Positions 13,244-21,709 of a stretch of 64,000 nucleotides of DNA are shown in pieces. Made by a program: the position numbers and the translations under genes. The notes under the pieces are model-generated. The model worked only from the letters and a program-made list of their open reading frames with translations, was not told the DNA's origin and searched no databases. The stretch's first letter is position 1. Every line of letters begins with the position of its first letter. The stretch spans positions 1 through 64,000 of the forward strand of contig JAFABG010000002.1 of assembly GCA_023426145.1 (NCBI GenBank), written 5' to 3'. This stretch comes from Bacteroidota bacterium (GTDB lineage: Bacteria; Bacteroidota; Bacteroidia; Bacteroidales; Bacteroidaceae).

Positions 13244-13563
13244 TATTTACTCCTCACATATTGCAAGTTAAAGTTATTACTGAGCCGGATCGCAATGAAT
13301 ACGGACAACCTATTCCCGGTACAGGAGGAGAGAGTTGGCAGATTGTGTGTGGATGTCGGTGCGATGATAATACGACAAAAGAGTTTACCTCTGATAATGG
13401 TTCTGTTTACAGACCAAACTATCATGTCGTATGTGAGAAGAAAGTCTCTCTGAAAGCAGGTGATGAAGTTAGGTGCATGGATGGTGAGACAGTGAGAGGA
13501 AACGGGACGGTTTATACTGTTAAATCAACTAACTACTTTAATTATTCAGAGTTATGGATGTAG
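13240..13563 (+). CDS. Putative head-closure/stopper protein, 107 aa
   Basis: Beta-rich protein (HILQVKVITEPDRNEYGQPI, then GDEVRCMDGETVRGNGTVYT) of the size of SPP1 gp16-like stoppers. It overlaps the preceding gene by 4 nt and the next by 10 nt. Gene order (adaptor, stopper, tail completion, terminator, tail tube) is that of long-tailed siphoviruses. Confidence 0.6.
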   Translation: MIFTPHILQVKVITEPDRNEYGQPIPGTGGESWQIVCGCRCDDNTTKEFTSDNGSVYRPNYHVVCEKKVSLKAGDEVRCMDGETVRGNGTVYTVKSTNYFNYSELWM

Positions 13564-13850
13564 ATTTTGACTTTTCAGATGTGGATTCTTGGATTGATGA
13601 CGAGAAGTCTCGTGTTCTTACAAAAGAGCGAGAGATAGCGGATGAATCAGTCCAATATGCAAAGGATAACGGTGATTATCAGAACCGCACAGGAGTATTA
13701 AGAGCGTCCAATGAGGGAGAAGTTGATGAAGAGGGGATATTGCTTAAGAACGAGGCTGAATATGCTTCATACGTGGAATCTAAAGGTTATGATGTTTTAA
13801 GTGGTGCCGCTTTACATGCGGAGAAACGAGCAAAAGAAGAATTTGAGTAA
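13554..13850 (+). CDS. HK97 gp10-like neck/tail completion protein, 98 aa
   Basis: Short acidic protein with a conserved-looking arginine/asparagine block (YQNRTGVLRASNEGEV) followed by an Ala/Tyr-rich stretch (EAEYASYVESKGYDVLSG) and a helical end (LHAEKRAKEEFE). This layout, a T/R-G-x-L-R-x-S block then Y-A-x-Y-V-E, is typical of the gp10 family. Confidence 0.7.
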   Translation: MDVDFDFSDVDSWIDDEKSRVLTKEREIADESVQYAKDNGDYQNRTGVLRASNEGEVDEEGILLKNEAEYASYVESKGYDVLSGAALHAEKRAKEEFE

Positions 13851-14242
13851 TGATAGTAAGTAGTGACATAGCGAACATTCTCTATCGTGATTGTACGGTT
13901 TTCGGGATTGATAGGGTACCTGACGGGGAGATCTTAGTCGGAGAACTAAAAACCGAGCGGATTGTCATTCACGCCAAGAAACAATCGCCTGGCACTTATT
14001 GGAAGAAAGGTTTTGTAGAGGTGAACTTATGTGTGCCTGATCGAAGTAAGAACTCCGCTAATTCTATTCGTTTAGGTGAACTTGAAAGACAGGCTCAAAC
14101 TATCTTGGATGACGTGGTAAGCTCCTATGACGGGACTACATACCGCTATGGAATTTCTTCTATCGGTCGTGAATCGGATGCTGGTTTAAAGTGTCATTAT
14201 GTGAATGTAAGAATTTTATTTGAAATTTTAAATGTAAAATAA
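13850..14242 (+). CDS. Putative tail terminator protein, 130 aa
   Basis: Starts 1 nt into the previous stop region. Alpha/beta protein with a helical N-part (SSDIANILYRDCTVFG), a beta strand pair (ERIVIHAKKQSPGTYWKKG, FVEVNLCVP) and a long helix (RLGELERQAQTILDDVVSS). Position between completion and tail-tube genes and the fold fit tail terminator (gpU-like) proteins. Confidence 0.6.
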   Translation: MIVSSDIANILYRDCTVFGIDRVPDGEILVGELKTERIVIHAKKQSPGTYWKKGFVEVNLCVPDRSKNSANSIRLGELERQAQTILDDVVSSYDGTTYRYGISSIGRESDAGLKCHYVNVRILFEILNVK

Positions 14243-14244
14243 CT

Positions 14245-14787
14245 ATGGCTAAACAGTATATAGGAATTAAAAAATTATGGTATGCTACCCCTATAGCATC
14301 TATTGCAGGTGCATCTTTAACGGGTGCCGAAATTAAAGCTTTGATTGCTAATGCAGCAACTAAAGAGGTGAAAAATGTGCATCAAGATACTTGGGGTTAT
14401 ACAGAAGATGATCCTACTGTTACGGATTATACCAATCAGCTGACTGGTAAGATCTATTACAAAGACAGAGAACGTGACGGGGCCGTAACAATAGCCTTTA
14501 CTCTTGGAGAATATCTTTATGAAGATAAGGCCGCTTTACAAGGTGGAGTAGCTACTGCTACCGGTTGGGATAGAGGAGCAACCGAAAATATCAACAAATG
14601 CATTATAGCTCAGACTAAAACTGGTAATTACATTGTATTTCCTAATGCTTCTATCATAGCAAAAGGAAACTTTGTAGAGAAGAATATCGGTTTGGGAGTA
14701 TCAGCCGTTGCAATGGAAACTGGTGTTACCGGACTCGCTTCGGAAGTATGGAGAGATCAGGCAGAAGTTGAAATCCCTGAAGGGTAA
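14245..14787 (+). CDS. Major tail (tube) protein, 180 aa
   Basis: Beta-rich protein with many Gly/Thr turns (YWYATPIAS-like start, GEYLYEDKAALQGG, GNYIVFPNASIIAKGN). It lies immediately before a terminator and the tail-assembly chaperone, the usual place of the tube protein. The terminator at 14810 probably keeps expression high for this gene and lower for those downstream. Confidence 0.75.
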   Translation: MAKQYIGIKKLWYATPIASIAGASLTGAEIKALIANAATKEVKNVHQDTWGYTEDDPTVTDYTNQLTGKIYYKDRERDGAVTIAFTLGEYLYEDKAALQGGVATATGWDRGATENINKCIIAQTKTGNYIVFPNASIIAKGNFVEKNIGLGVSAVAMETGVTGLASEVWRDQAEVEIPEG

Positions 14788-14809
14788 TAGGTGAAAAGGT
14801 AGATAACAC

Positions 14810-14846
14810 AAAAGGGATGTGGGATGGTTCCCGTATCCCTTTTTTA
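14810..14846 (+). terminator. Terminator between tail tube and chaperone genes
   Basis: AAAAGGGAT (14810-14818) pairs with ATCCCTTTT (14835-14843), followed by further T residues. Probably partial, because the tail genes continue downstream without an obvious new promoter. Confidence 0.75.
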
Positions 14847-14856
14847 ATTTAACATT

Positions 14857-15273
14857 ATGAATGAAGCTGCAAAATTAGTATCAGATAGTGTGTTGGGTGA
14901 AGATTTCGCCACTATTAAAATTGGGATGAAAGCGTACACTGTTTATCCTCCAACGATCAAAATCCTTTGTAGAGCCGTGTCCGAGTTCTCAAAGATAGGT
15001 ATGGATGGAGAATATAATAAAACAACTGTGTTGGCTGAATTGCCCGAAAACGCACCCTATATTATTAAGGGATTATCTGCTTTGGTTGTCGGTGATGTGA
15101 AGTGTTGGCGCTGGAAGGCTCACAGAATAGGAAAGTCTCTTGAATCATTGAGCCTACAAGAGTTGAAAAGCATCATCGAAGAGGTTCTTCCACTATTGGG
15201 AGGAGATGCTTTTTTCGCCTGTGCCGCTTCTCTGAAGTCCATGTCAAAGATAGCGGCAAAACCCAAGTCGTAG
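14857..15273 (+). CDS. Tail-assembly chaperone, short form (G-type), 138 aa
   Basis: Between tail tube and tape-measure genes, where siphoviruses encode the chaperone that coats the tape measure during tail assembly. The protein is helical (SEFSKIGMDGEYNKTT, SLESLSLQELKSIIEEV) with a hydrophobic C-terminal part (GGDAFFACAASLKSM). Near its 3' end lies a TTTTTTC slippery heptamer giving a longer G-T form. Confidence 0.8.
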   Translation: MNEAAKLVSDSVLGEDFATIKIGMKAYTVYPPTIKILCRAVSEFSKIGMDGEYNKTTVLAELPENAPYIIKGLSALVVGDVKCWRWKAHRIGKSLESLSLQELKSIIEEVLPLLGGDAFFACAASLKSMSKIAAKPKS

Positions 15274-15464
15274 GTAATGATACACTCTTAGGTCAGATTG
15301 CTTCTTTTATGGAGAATCTTCATTTAACTTATCGAGAAGTCTTTGAACTTATTCCATATAGGAATTTAATAATCATGCAGAAAGATAAGCTTCATACAGT
15401 GAGTGGCGAAGTTATGGAAGAAGTAACAGAGGACGAATTTTTTAAGAACAAAACAAGAAAATAA
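14857..15464 (+). CDS. Tail-assembly chaperone, frameshifted long form (GT-type), about 202 aa
   Basis: After a -1 shift at the slippery heptamer 15210-15216, translation continues from 15216 in a frame open to TAA at 15462-15464, 1 nt before the tape-measure start. The added 82 residues include GKTQVVGNDTLLGQ, LTYREVFELIPYRNLIIMQ and VTEDEFFKNKTRK, which look like genuine protein. The extension has no good independent start at the right place (first ATG only at 15309). This matches lambda G/GT logic; the T part would contact the tail tube. Confidence 0.75.
15210..15258 (+). promoter_or_regulatory. Programmed -1 frameshift signal
   Basis: The heptamer T TTT TTC (15210-15216) is in the correct phase (GCT TTT TTC) for tandem -1 slippage. 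Five nt downstream a stem can form: TGCCGCT (15222-15228) with AGCGGCA (15252-15258), 7 bp around a 23-nt loop. Heptamer, spacer and stem together fit a stimulated frameshift site. Confidence 0.75.
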
Positions 15465-15465
15465 T

Positions 15466-18400
15466 ATGCCTAAATTATATTTCAGGGTAGCGAGTGATTG
15501 GGATCAGGTGGTAAAGCTACGTGAAGAGATTACCAAGTTAGAATCTCAATTAAAATCTATGGATGCCAATAAATCACCTCATGCTGTGGCTACATTAAAC
15601 AGGCAGATTAATGAAGCGCAATCTCAGCTAAAAGGAATGGTTAGTGAAGCCGCAAAAGCTGCTGTAGTTATGGGAGATGATCTAAAGAGTAAGATTTATA
15701 AAGGCTCTCAAGCTGTTAATGATTTTACCCAGAAAATCATTGATCAAAAAACTGTTGTCAAAGATGTTGAAGCAGATGTTCGTAAGCTTACTACAGCTTA
15801 TAATAATGTTCGTAGAAACCCCTTGCAAGCAAGTAGCGCTTTGGCAGAGCTAAATGGTGCCAAGAAAGCCTTGAACGAGGAAAAGGCGGCTCTGTTCGGA
15901 TTGACTCAACAGCAAGCCAACGCCCGGTTATCGGTAAAGAAGCTAAAGGATGAATACGCTCTTTACAACACCCAGGTAATAGACACCACTTCATCTACAT
16001 TCTCTTTAGGAAGAGCATTAGGTGTTATCGGAGGGATTGCAGTTCTCAAGCAGTTAGGCTCTGAAATTATCAATGTTAGAGGGCAGTTCCGGTCTATGGA
16101 GATTTCACTTGAAACAATGGTAGGTAAGGATAAATCCAAATCATTACTCTCTGAAATCAAACAATATGCCGCCATTTCCCCACTTGAATTGAAAGATGTA
16201 CAATCCGCTACCGAGATGATGGTAGGCTTTAACGTAGAAGCTGAAAAGGTGCCAAGATTCATACAAGCAATTGGCGACATTTCCCGTGGAGAAAGTCAGA
16301 AGTTCCAATCTCTATCGCTGGCATTTAGCCAAACATCGGCAGCCGGTAAGCTTATGGGGCAGGATTTGAATCAGATGATTAACGCCGGCTTCAATCCATT
16401 GCAGATTATTTCCGAAAAGACAGGCAAGTCAATGGCTCAGCTCAAAGATGAAATGTCAAAAGGTGCTATTTCCGCAGAGACGGTTCAGCAAGCGTTCATT
16501 GATGCAACATCCGCAGGGGGTAAGTTCTACGGTATGTCAGAGAAGCAGAGCCAGGAGGTTGCCGGGCAAATGTCTATTCTTTCCGATACGATTAATAACA
16601 AGTTGAATGAGATAGGAGAAAGCAACGAAGGTATTATTAAGTCTGGAATAGGAGCTACTACCTACTTGGTAAATAACTACGAAACCATCGGTCGGGTTAT
16701 TTCCGGACTAGTGGCTACTTATGGGACATACCGTGCTGCTTTAGTTTTAAATGCTGTGTTGGAAGAGGGTTTTTCTAAAGCCGTGTGGTCCAAAGTGACC
16801 GCCACGAAAGCGGCTACTCTTGCTCAAGCTGCTTATAACAAAGTTTTAGCAATGAACCCTTATGTTGCTGTCGGTGCTGCTGTAGTAACGTTAGGTATTG
16901 CTATGTGGACGCTAGCTGACCACACTTCCGTTGCCGAAAAAGCACAGAAACGATTTAACGAAACTTCTTCTGCTTCTAAAAGACAATTGGATGAATTGAG
17001 AGGAAGTGTTGAGGGATTGATATCTACCATTAAAAGCGAGACATCCACCCAATACGATAAAACAAAAGCTTATAAGGAACTTCAAAAGCTCATGCCTACG
17101 GTGTTCTCCAATATGGACATCGAGAAGCTTAAACTAATGGATATCCTTTCGTTGAATAAGCAAATATCAGAAGAGCTTAACAGGCGTGAAAGAATTGGGG
17201 TAAAAACAAGTGCAGTGCTAAGGCAGAACGAACTTAACTCTGTTAATTCCAAATTGAATGTTGCAATTCAGGAACAGGCAGAATCACCTAGTGGACAAAA
17301 GGCATCTGTTATAGATAAGTTACAAAAGCAAAAATTAGAAGCCGAAGAATCGGTCAAATTGGCTAACAAAGCCGTTGAGGATATTGAAAAGCTCCAAACC
17401 GAGGCAAATAAGCCAAAGAAAACCAAAACAGAGACAAAGAACAAGTCTTATTGGGAGAAGAGAAAACAAGAAGCTGAAGCTTCCCGGGATGCTTTAGGAG
17501 TAGAGAAGAAGGGTTCAGAAGAATGGGAGAAATATTCTAAACAGATTCAAACAGCCCAAAAGAACATTGATATATATTCGGATTCTAAAACAGCTAAACA
17601 GGAGAATCAGGCTGATAAGCTTCGCAAACAGACCGATAAATATAACGTCCTTCTTTCCAAGCAAGCTACAGAAGAGAAGCGTGCTTCCGAGGACTTGCAA
17701 ACCTCCGTTGATGAAGCTCGTATCAAAGCAATGGATGAGGGTAGCGAGAAGACTATTGCCCAAATGGAGCTTAATTTTGAGAAAGAGATGCAAACCATTG
17801 ACCGCCAAAAAGAAGACGCTTTGCGTAAAAAGGTCGATGACGCCCGGTCAGTTTTCGAGGCCAATCCAAAGAATAAAGGAAAAAGCTTTGACGCTTCCGG
17901 TATTACTCTATCGGATAGCGAAACCAATGGGTTCGATGAGAAATACAAATCGGTAATTGCAGGATTCATCAAAGAGCAGGAAGATTTTTATCAGAAATCA
18001 AAAAACTCATGGAATGAATATCTGAAAGATTTTGGCTCTTATCTGGAAAAGCGAAAAGCCATACAGGAACTATATCAGGATAAGATAAAGAAAGCTGATA
18101 CAGATGGAGAAAAGGCGACTCTGGGCAAACAGATGCAGAATGAGCTTGATGACCTTGATAATTCAATTCAAAACAGTGCTACTCTTATGGGACAGCTCTT
18201 TGCTGACTCTTCAAAAAAAAGCGTTAACGAGATACAGACTATCATCGACAAAGCTGAACTCTTAATGAAGTACCTTGAATCCCCTAAAGATGAACAGGGT
18301 AATGCTACTATTGGGGGAAAGTCCGTATCTAAGAAAGACATTATCAATCTAGGTGTAAGCGAAAACTCATTAAATAACCTTGAGTCATCGGTTGATGAAG

Positions 18401-19944
18401 TCGAAAGTCTAAGGAATGCCATATCAAAGCTAAAAGGAGAATTAGGCAGCAAAAGCCCGTTTAAGCTCTTTGAATCGGATATCAAATCAGCTATTAAGAC
18501 TATAAGTCAAGGTGGTAAGAAGAATATTGCTCAAGGTATAACGGATATAGGTAACGCCGTAAACTCATTTTCCCCTTCGATTTCTCAGTTCGGACAATCC
18601 TTAGGAGACATTTTCGGGAATGACGATCTAGGTAATAAGATAGCTGGCGTAGGTGATGCTATTGGGGGGCTTGGTCAAACCGCCGCAGGTGTTGGACAGA
18701 TTATGTCCGGTGATATCGTTGGTGGAGCAATGGCGGCTGTTAATGGCATATCAAAGGTTGTTACCGCGCTTGATGGTTTGTTTGGAGCAAATTATGACGA
18801 GTACAATGAGATGAAAGCTAAGTATGATATTTTAAATGATATATGGGATGAATTAATAGATAAGAAGAGAGAATATATAGATATATCCTATGGAGCTGAA
18901 GCCGACAAAGTTGGAATGGAAGCGGCTGCAATTGTTCAAAATAGCATAGATAGCTATCGTACATTAGGACTGGAATTGCTTAATTCGGGAGCAAGTATGG
19001 GGTCAAGTTCGATAGGAAGACGTATAAGAAAAAACATGAGCCGTGAAGGTTGGGATCAATGGGATAGCTTCGCAAATTCAATTGGTATGAATCCAGATGA
19101 TGTCGGAGGTCGTATGGAAGGCTTATTTAGTTTGACAGCAGATCAACTAGAAAAACTTAAATCCGATGCGCCTGTCTTTTGGTCAAAGCTTAATGATGAA
19201 ACTAGAGATTATTTAAATAAAATAATAGAAGGAAGCGAGAAGATAGAGGACATTCAAAAACAGGTTCAGGAACAGCTAACACAGACTACATTTGACGGTG
19301 TATATGATAATTTCATAGATACACTCATGGACATGAAAGCGGATGCATCTGACTTTTCTGAAGATTTAAGTGAAATGTTTATGCGTTCTCTGTTATCTAA
19401 CGAGATAGGAAATAAATACTACGACAAGCTTAAAGGATGGTACGAAAAATGGTCTGAAGCTATGACGATTGAAGATGAGACTAAGAGAAAGCTTGAGCTC
19501 AATTCTCTAAGACAGGAGTATGAAGGTTACGTAGATTCAGCCATTAAAGAGCGTAATGATTTAGCTAATACTATTGGCTACACTGGCGATTCGGTGTCAT
19601 CTGATCAGTCTTCTACTTCCAAGGGTTACCAAACTATGAGTCAAGATGAGGGTGAAGAGTTGAATGGCCGTTTCACTGCTTTACAGATAGCTGGAGAACA
19701 GATTAGACTACAATCTATTGAACAAACAATGTCGCTAAAAGATCTATCGGGAAAAGCGGATGAAATTCTTACTGTAAACTCTGATATTAGGAATATTGCC
19801 GATGATACAAGAAATATCTTAGCAAGTACTTATCTGGAGACAGTGGCGATAAGGGAGAATACAGGTATGTCTGCGAAATACTTGAAAGATATTAAAACTG
19901 ATATAGCAGAAGTGAAGAATAACACTAAAGCTATGGCAGGATAA
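15466..19944 (+). CDS. Tape measure protein, 1492 aa
   Basis: The longest gene of the prophage; its length sets tail length (1492 aa suggests a tail of roughly 220 nm at about 0.15 nm per residue). Residues about 1-160 are coiled coil. A conserved tape-measure block follows (GQDLNQMINAGFNPLQII, near residue 300), then hydrophobic helices (residues about 455-485, AVGAAVVTLGIAMWTLADH) and extended Lys/Glu-rich coiled coils up to residue 1000. A Gly-rich segment (GDAIGGLGQTAAGVG) lies near 1070. No peptidase motif seen. Confidence 0.9.
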   Translation: MPKLYFRVASDWDQVVKLREEITKLESQLKSMDANKSPHAVATLNRQINEAQSQLKGMVSEAAKAAVVMGDDLKSKIYKGSQAVNDFTQKIIDQKTVVKDVEADVRKLTTAYNNVRRNPLQASSALAELNGAKKALNEEKAALFGLTQQQANARLSVKKLKDEYALYNTQVIDTTSSTFSLGRALGVIGGIAVLKQLGSEIINVRGQFRSMEISLETMVGKDKSKSLLSEIKQYAAISPLELKDVQSATEMMVGFNVEAEKVPRFIQAIGDISRGESQKFQSLSLAFSQTSAAGKLMGQDLNQMINAGFNPLQIISEKTGKSMAQLKDEMSKGAISAETVQQAFIDATSAGGKFYGMSEKQSQEVAGQMSILSDTINNKLNEIGESNEGIIKSGIGATTYLVNNYETIGRVISGLVATYGTYRAALVLNAVLEEGFSKAVWSKVTATKAATLAQAAYNKVLAMNPYVAVGAAVVTLGIAMWTLADHTSVAEKAQKRFNETSSASKRQLDELRGSVEGLISTIKSETSTQYDKTKAYKELQKLMPTVFSNMDIEKLKLMDILSLNKQISEELNRRERIGVKTSAVLRQNELNSVNSKLNVAIQEQAESPSGQKASVIDKLQKQKLEAEESVKLANKAVEDIEKLQTEANKPKKTKTETKNKSYWEKRKQEAEASRDALGVEKKGSEEWEKYSKQIQTAQKNIDIYSDSKTAKQENQADKLRKQTDKYNVLLSKQATEEKRASEDLQTSVDEARIKAMDEGSEKTIAQMELNFEKEMQTIDRQKEDALRKKVDDARSVFEANPKNKGKSFDASGITLSDSETNGFDEKYKSVIAGFIKEQEDFYQKSKNSWNEYLKDFGSYLEKRKAIQELYQDKIKKADTDGEKATLGKQMQNELDDLDNSIQNSATLMGQLFADSSKKSVNEIQTIIDKAELLMKYLESPKDEQGNATIGGKSVSKKDIINLGVSENSLNNLESSVDEVESLRNAISKLKGELGSKSPFKLFESDIKSAIKTISQGGKKNIAQGITDIGNAVNSFSPSISQFGQSLGDIFGNDDLGNKIAGVGDAIGGLGQTAAGVGQIMSGDIVGGAMAAVNGISKVVTALDGLFGANYDEYNEMKAKYDILNDIWDELIDKKREYIDISYGAEADKVGMEAAAIVQNSIDSYRTLGLELLNSGASMGSSSIGRRIRKNMSREGWDQWDSFANSIGMNPDDVGGRMEGLFSLTADQLEKLKSDAPVFWSKLNDETRDYLNKIIEGSEKIEDIQKQVQEQLTQTTFDGVYDNFIDTLMDMKADASDFSEDLSEMFMRSLLSNEIGNKYYDKLKGWYEKWSEAMTIEDETKRKLELNSLRQEYEGYVDSAIKERNDLANTIGYTGDSVSSDQSSTSKGYQTMSQDEGEELNGRFTALQIAGEQIRLQSIEQTMSLKDLSGKADEILTVNSDIRNIADDTRNILASTYLETVAIRENTGMSAKYLKDIKTDIAEVKNNTKAMAG

Positions 19945-19969
19945 TTATTGACTATTGAAATATATTAAA

Positions 19970-20161
19970 ATGGAAAAGAAGCTAAAATTACATTATGGGG
20001 ATGAGGTTATCGAGCATGATTTCTCTTTATCTAGCTTCATTGCCTATAATACAAGTGGGATGATATTCATACATGGGAACAAAGAATTTGTGTTGTATAA
20101 GAAGGTCATTCGTGTTAAGGAAAATACTGAAATCATCGAACTATTTCTTAAACAACAATAG
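19970..20161 (+). CDS. Small hypothetical protein after the tape measure, 63 aa
   Basis: The ATG at 19970 is preferred to a TTG at 19955. The product (MEKKLKLHYGDEVIEHDFSL..) is a short mixed alpha/beta protein without signal or known motif. It lies in the late direction, 25 nt after the tape-measure stop, and ends just before a bidirectional terminator. Role in tail assembly possible but unproven. Confidence 0.55.
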   Translation: MEKKLKLHYGDEVIEHDFSLSSFIAYNTSGMIFIHGNKEFVLYKKVIRVKENTEIIELFLKQQ

Positions 20162-20167
20162 TTATTT

Positions 20168-20204
20168 TATAAAGCCCTGAATCGTAATGAAACAGGGCTT
20201 TATT
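20168..20204. terminator. Bidirectional terminator
   Basis: AAAGCCCTG (20171-20179) pairs perfectly with CAGGGCTTT (20193-20201); both sides are A/T-rich. It separates the plus-strand tail unit from the convergent minus-strand gene at 20208. Confidence 0.8.
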
Positions 20205-20207
20205 AAG

Positions 20208-20900
20208 CTATTTACGCCTGCTTATTATAACATTCATAAGTCCTACTATTTCATTGACTTTTGCGCCATCTGAGCCAAGAGAAATCCTTATTATCGGTTC
20301 TGATAAACTATTTATATTAATAACAACTGTATAATCGTGTACTACTTTGTCATTTTCTTGCGTAACAGTCGTTTCCTTTCTCGCAGTAGCTCCACCGACA
20401 ATAGCCCCAACACCACCCGTCAAAACACCTCCGACAATAGCACGCTTCGCCATATTGCCAGTGCTGGTTTTTGTCTCATAGGAAACTTTACCTTTTTCTA
20501 TGCGCTGATTATCGTTAAATGTGCAACTTAAGATATCGCTCATTGGTAGGTCTTTCCCTAAAAGCCAAATACGATTCACTTTTCCAAATACAATTATTTC
20601 TTTCTGAAGATTAAGTTCTTCAAAAATAAAAGTTTTGTCAGGCTCTCCATATTTAGAAATTAGTTCCTCTTTTTGAGCATTATAGATCGGGATTTTAGCT
20701 TCTTTTTCAGCTTTTCTTTTAATAGCTACTTTTTCTTTTAGATGTTTTAGTTCTTCTTGCTTCTTTTGGTTTTCATTGTTAGCCCATATAAGAGCAACTC
20801 CAATGACTACGAAAAAAGCGACTAAAACCCACCCTAATGTAGTCCATCCAGCCATGAAAGATATGACACATAAAAATATAAGTAAAAGAACCCATCCCAT
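20208..20900 (-). CDS. Accessory membrane protein (moron), 230 aa
   Basis: Two N-terminal membrane segments (residues about 2-20 and 22-40, WVLVAFFVVIGVALIW) are followed by a coiled coil (KKQEELKHLKEKVAIKRKAE). A cytoplasmic beta-rich domain follows, with a glycine hairpin-like stretch (AIVGGVLTGGVGAIVGGATA) and a final helix (KVNEIVGLMNVIISRRK). The gene faces against the tail operon and has its own promoter and shared terminator, the structure of a phage moron. A role in superinfection exclusion or another lysogenic trait is possible but unproven. Confidence 0.75.
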   Translation of the reverse strand: MGWVLLLIFLCVISFMAGWTTLGWVLVAFFVVIGVALIWANNENQKKQEELKHLKEKVAIKRKAEKEAKIPIYNAQKEELISKYGEPDKTFIFEELNLQKEIIVFGKVNRIWLLGKDLPMSDILSCTFNDNQRIEKGKVSYETKTSTGNMAKRAIVGGVLTGGVGAIVGGATARKETTVTQENDKVVHDYTVVININSLSEPIIRISLGSDGAKVNEIVGLMNVIISRRK

Positions 20901-20931
20901 AATCGTACATTTATTTCAATTAAACAACATA

Positions 20932-20961
20932 CAAATGTAGCAACAATATTTAACTACTCAA
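20932..20961 (-). promoter_or_regulatory. Promoter for the accessory membrane gene
   Basis: On the minus strand TTG (20959-20961), 19 bp, then TACATTTG (20932-20939) fit the Bacteroidetes consensus. The start codon at 20900 lies in the ACGATTATG context. Confidence 0.6.
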
Positions 20962-21149
20962 CCATTTTTTGTAATTTTTCTAGGTCGAAACGTGATTTTA
21001 TTGTGTAAACTTCTTTTCTAATCTTCTTTTTGCTTTAATTCGAGTTTATTATCATAGTGAGTTAAAATGTATTATACCATTTTTCTAAGTTAATGGAGCA
21101 AATAATAGCCCGCTTTTTTATGTAAGCTTATGTAGAAAAATTGTTTCAT
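20962..21149. other. Non-coding stretch inside the inverted island
   Basis: AT-rich region between the two minus-strand genes. I see no open frame with good start context and no strong hairpin. Confidence 0.4.
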
Positions 21150-21566
21150 TTATTCTCTATTGTACGGATTAGGTTCATTAAATTTAGCTGAAAATTTTCC
21201 AAAACAACCGGTTAAACTTTGCCCATAAGTAATACTTTTACCTGTATAAATTAGGTGATAAATTTCACTGTTGTTGGACGGGACTTGAATAGTAAAAGTT
21301 CCTTTGTATAGTTCTTTTAGAAAATTGGTTTTCTTAGTTTGATAGTCCGCTTGTGTACTGCCCTGTATGGTGAAAGACAAAGTTAAATCTCGTTCGTCTA
21401 ACTTGGGATTAGTCGTTATAACACGTTTTCCATGTTCTAATCGGCTTTTATTTTCAATGAATTCTTTCATCGGTACAGGCTCACCTAAAGCATCAAGAAA
21501 ACCATCACCCATACGAACGCCCCATTCCGTGAAGGCGTATTTATTGTTTATGATTAAATCTGCCAT
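21150..21566 (-). CDS. Tail component (Dit/distal-tail-like), 138 aa, on the opposite strand
   Basis: The protein (NNKYAFTEWGVRMGDGFLD, PMKEFIENKSRLEHGKRV) carries what looks like a tail-component pattern: RDLTLSFTIQGSTQADYQTK, a helix, KGTFTIQVP, then LIYTGKSITYGQ and FSAKFNEPNP. Its place between tape measure and tail hub is the usual place for the distal tail protein. It is unusual in lying on the minus strand, against the late operon. It must be expressed from its own promoter (TACTTTTG upstream). The tail role is inferred from pattern and context. Confidence 0.6.
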   Translation of the reverse strand: MADLIINNKYAFTEWGVRMGDGFLDALGEPVPMKEFIENKSRLEHGKRVITTNPKLDERDLTLSFTIQGSTQADYQTKKTNFLKELYKGTFTIQVPSNNSEIYHLIYTGKSITYGQSLTGCFGKFSAKFNEPNPYNRE

Positions 21567-21582
21567 AAAAATATTATTTCCT

Positions 21583-21590
21583 CAAAAGTA
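21583..21590 (-). promoter_or_regulatory. Possible -7 box for the inverted tail gene
   Basis: On the minus strand TACTTTTG fits TAnnTTTG and ends 16 nt before the start codon at 21566. I see no convincing -33 TTTG. Confidence 0.35.
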
Positions 21591-21632
21591 GTCATTATGT
21601 TATATCATAATCTGATAGATTGAACCTAATTC

Positions 21633-21654
21633 ACGACATTCTTTCCATTGTCGT
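21633..21654. repeat. 22-bp palindrome, copy 3, before the tail-hub operon
   Basis: ACGACATT, spacer CTTTCC, ATTGTCGT: the same 8-6-8 layout as the other copies with one arm mismatch. It is followed by GTAT and then by a terminator-like hairpin, and sits just upstream of the tail-hub gene. Confidence 0.65.
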
Positions 21655-21659
21655 GTATG

Positions 21660-21690
21660 GAAGCCCTTAAAAATTGGGCTTCTTTTTTTT
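21660..21690 (+). terminator. Terminator-like hairpin upstream of the tail hub gene
   Basis: GAAGCCC (21660-21666) pairs with GGGCTTC (21676-21682), followed by eight T residues. It ends 19 nt before the ATG at 21710, so it may act as an attenuator or antitermination target for the tail operon. Confidence 0.7.
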
Positions 21691-21709
21691 ATCTCCGAAC
21701 TTTGGGGAT

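Noticed and set aside
17567..17972. Alternative frames inside the tape-measure gene on both strands
   Set aside because: They are shadows of the continuous 1492-aa coding frame.
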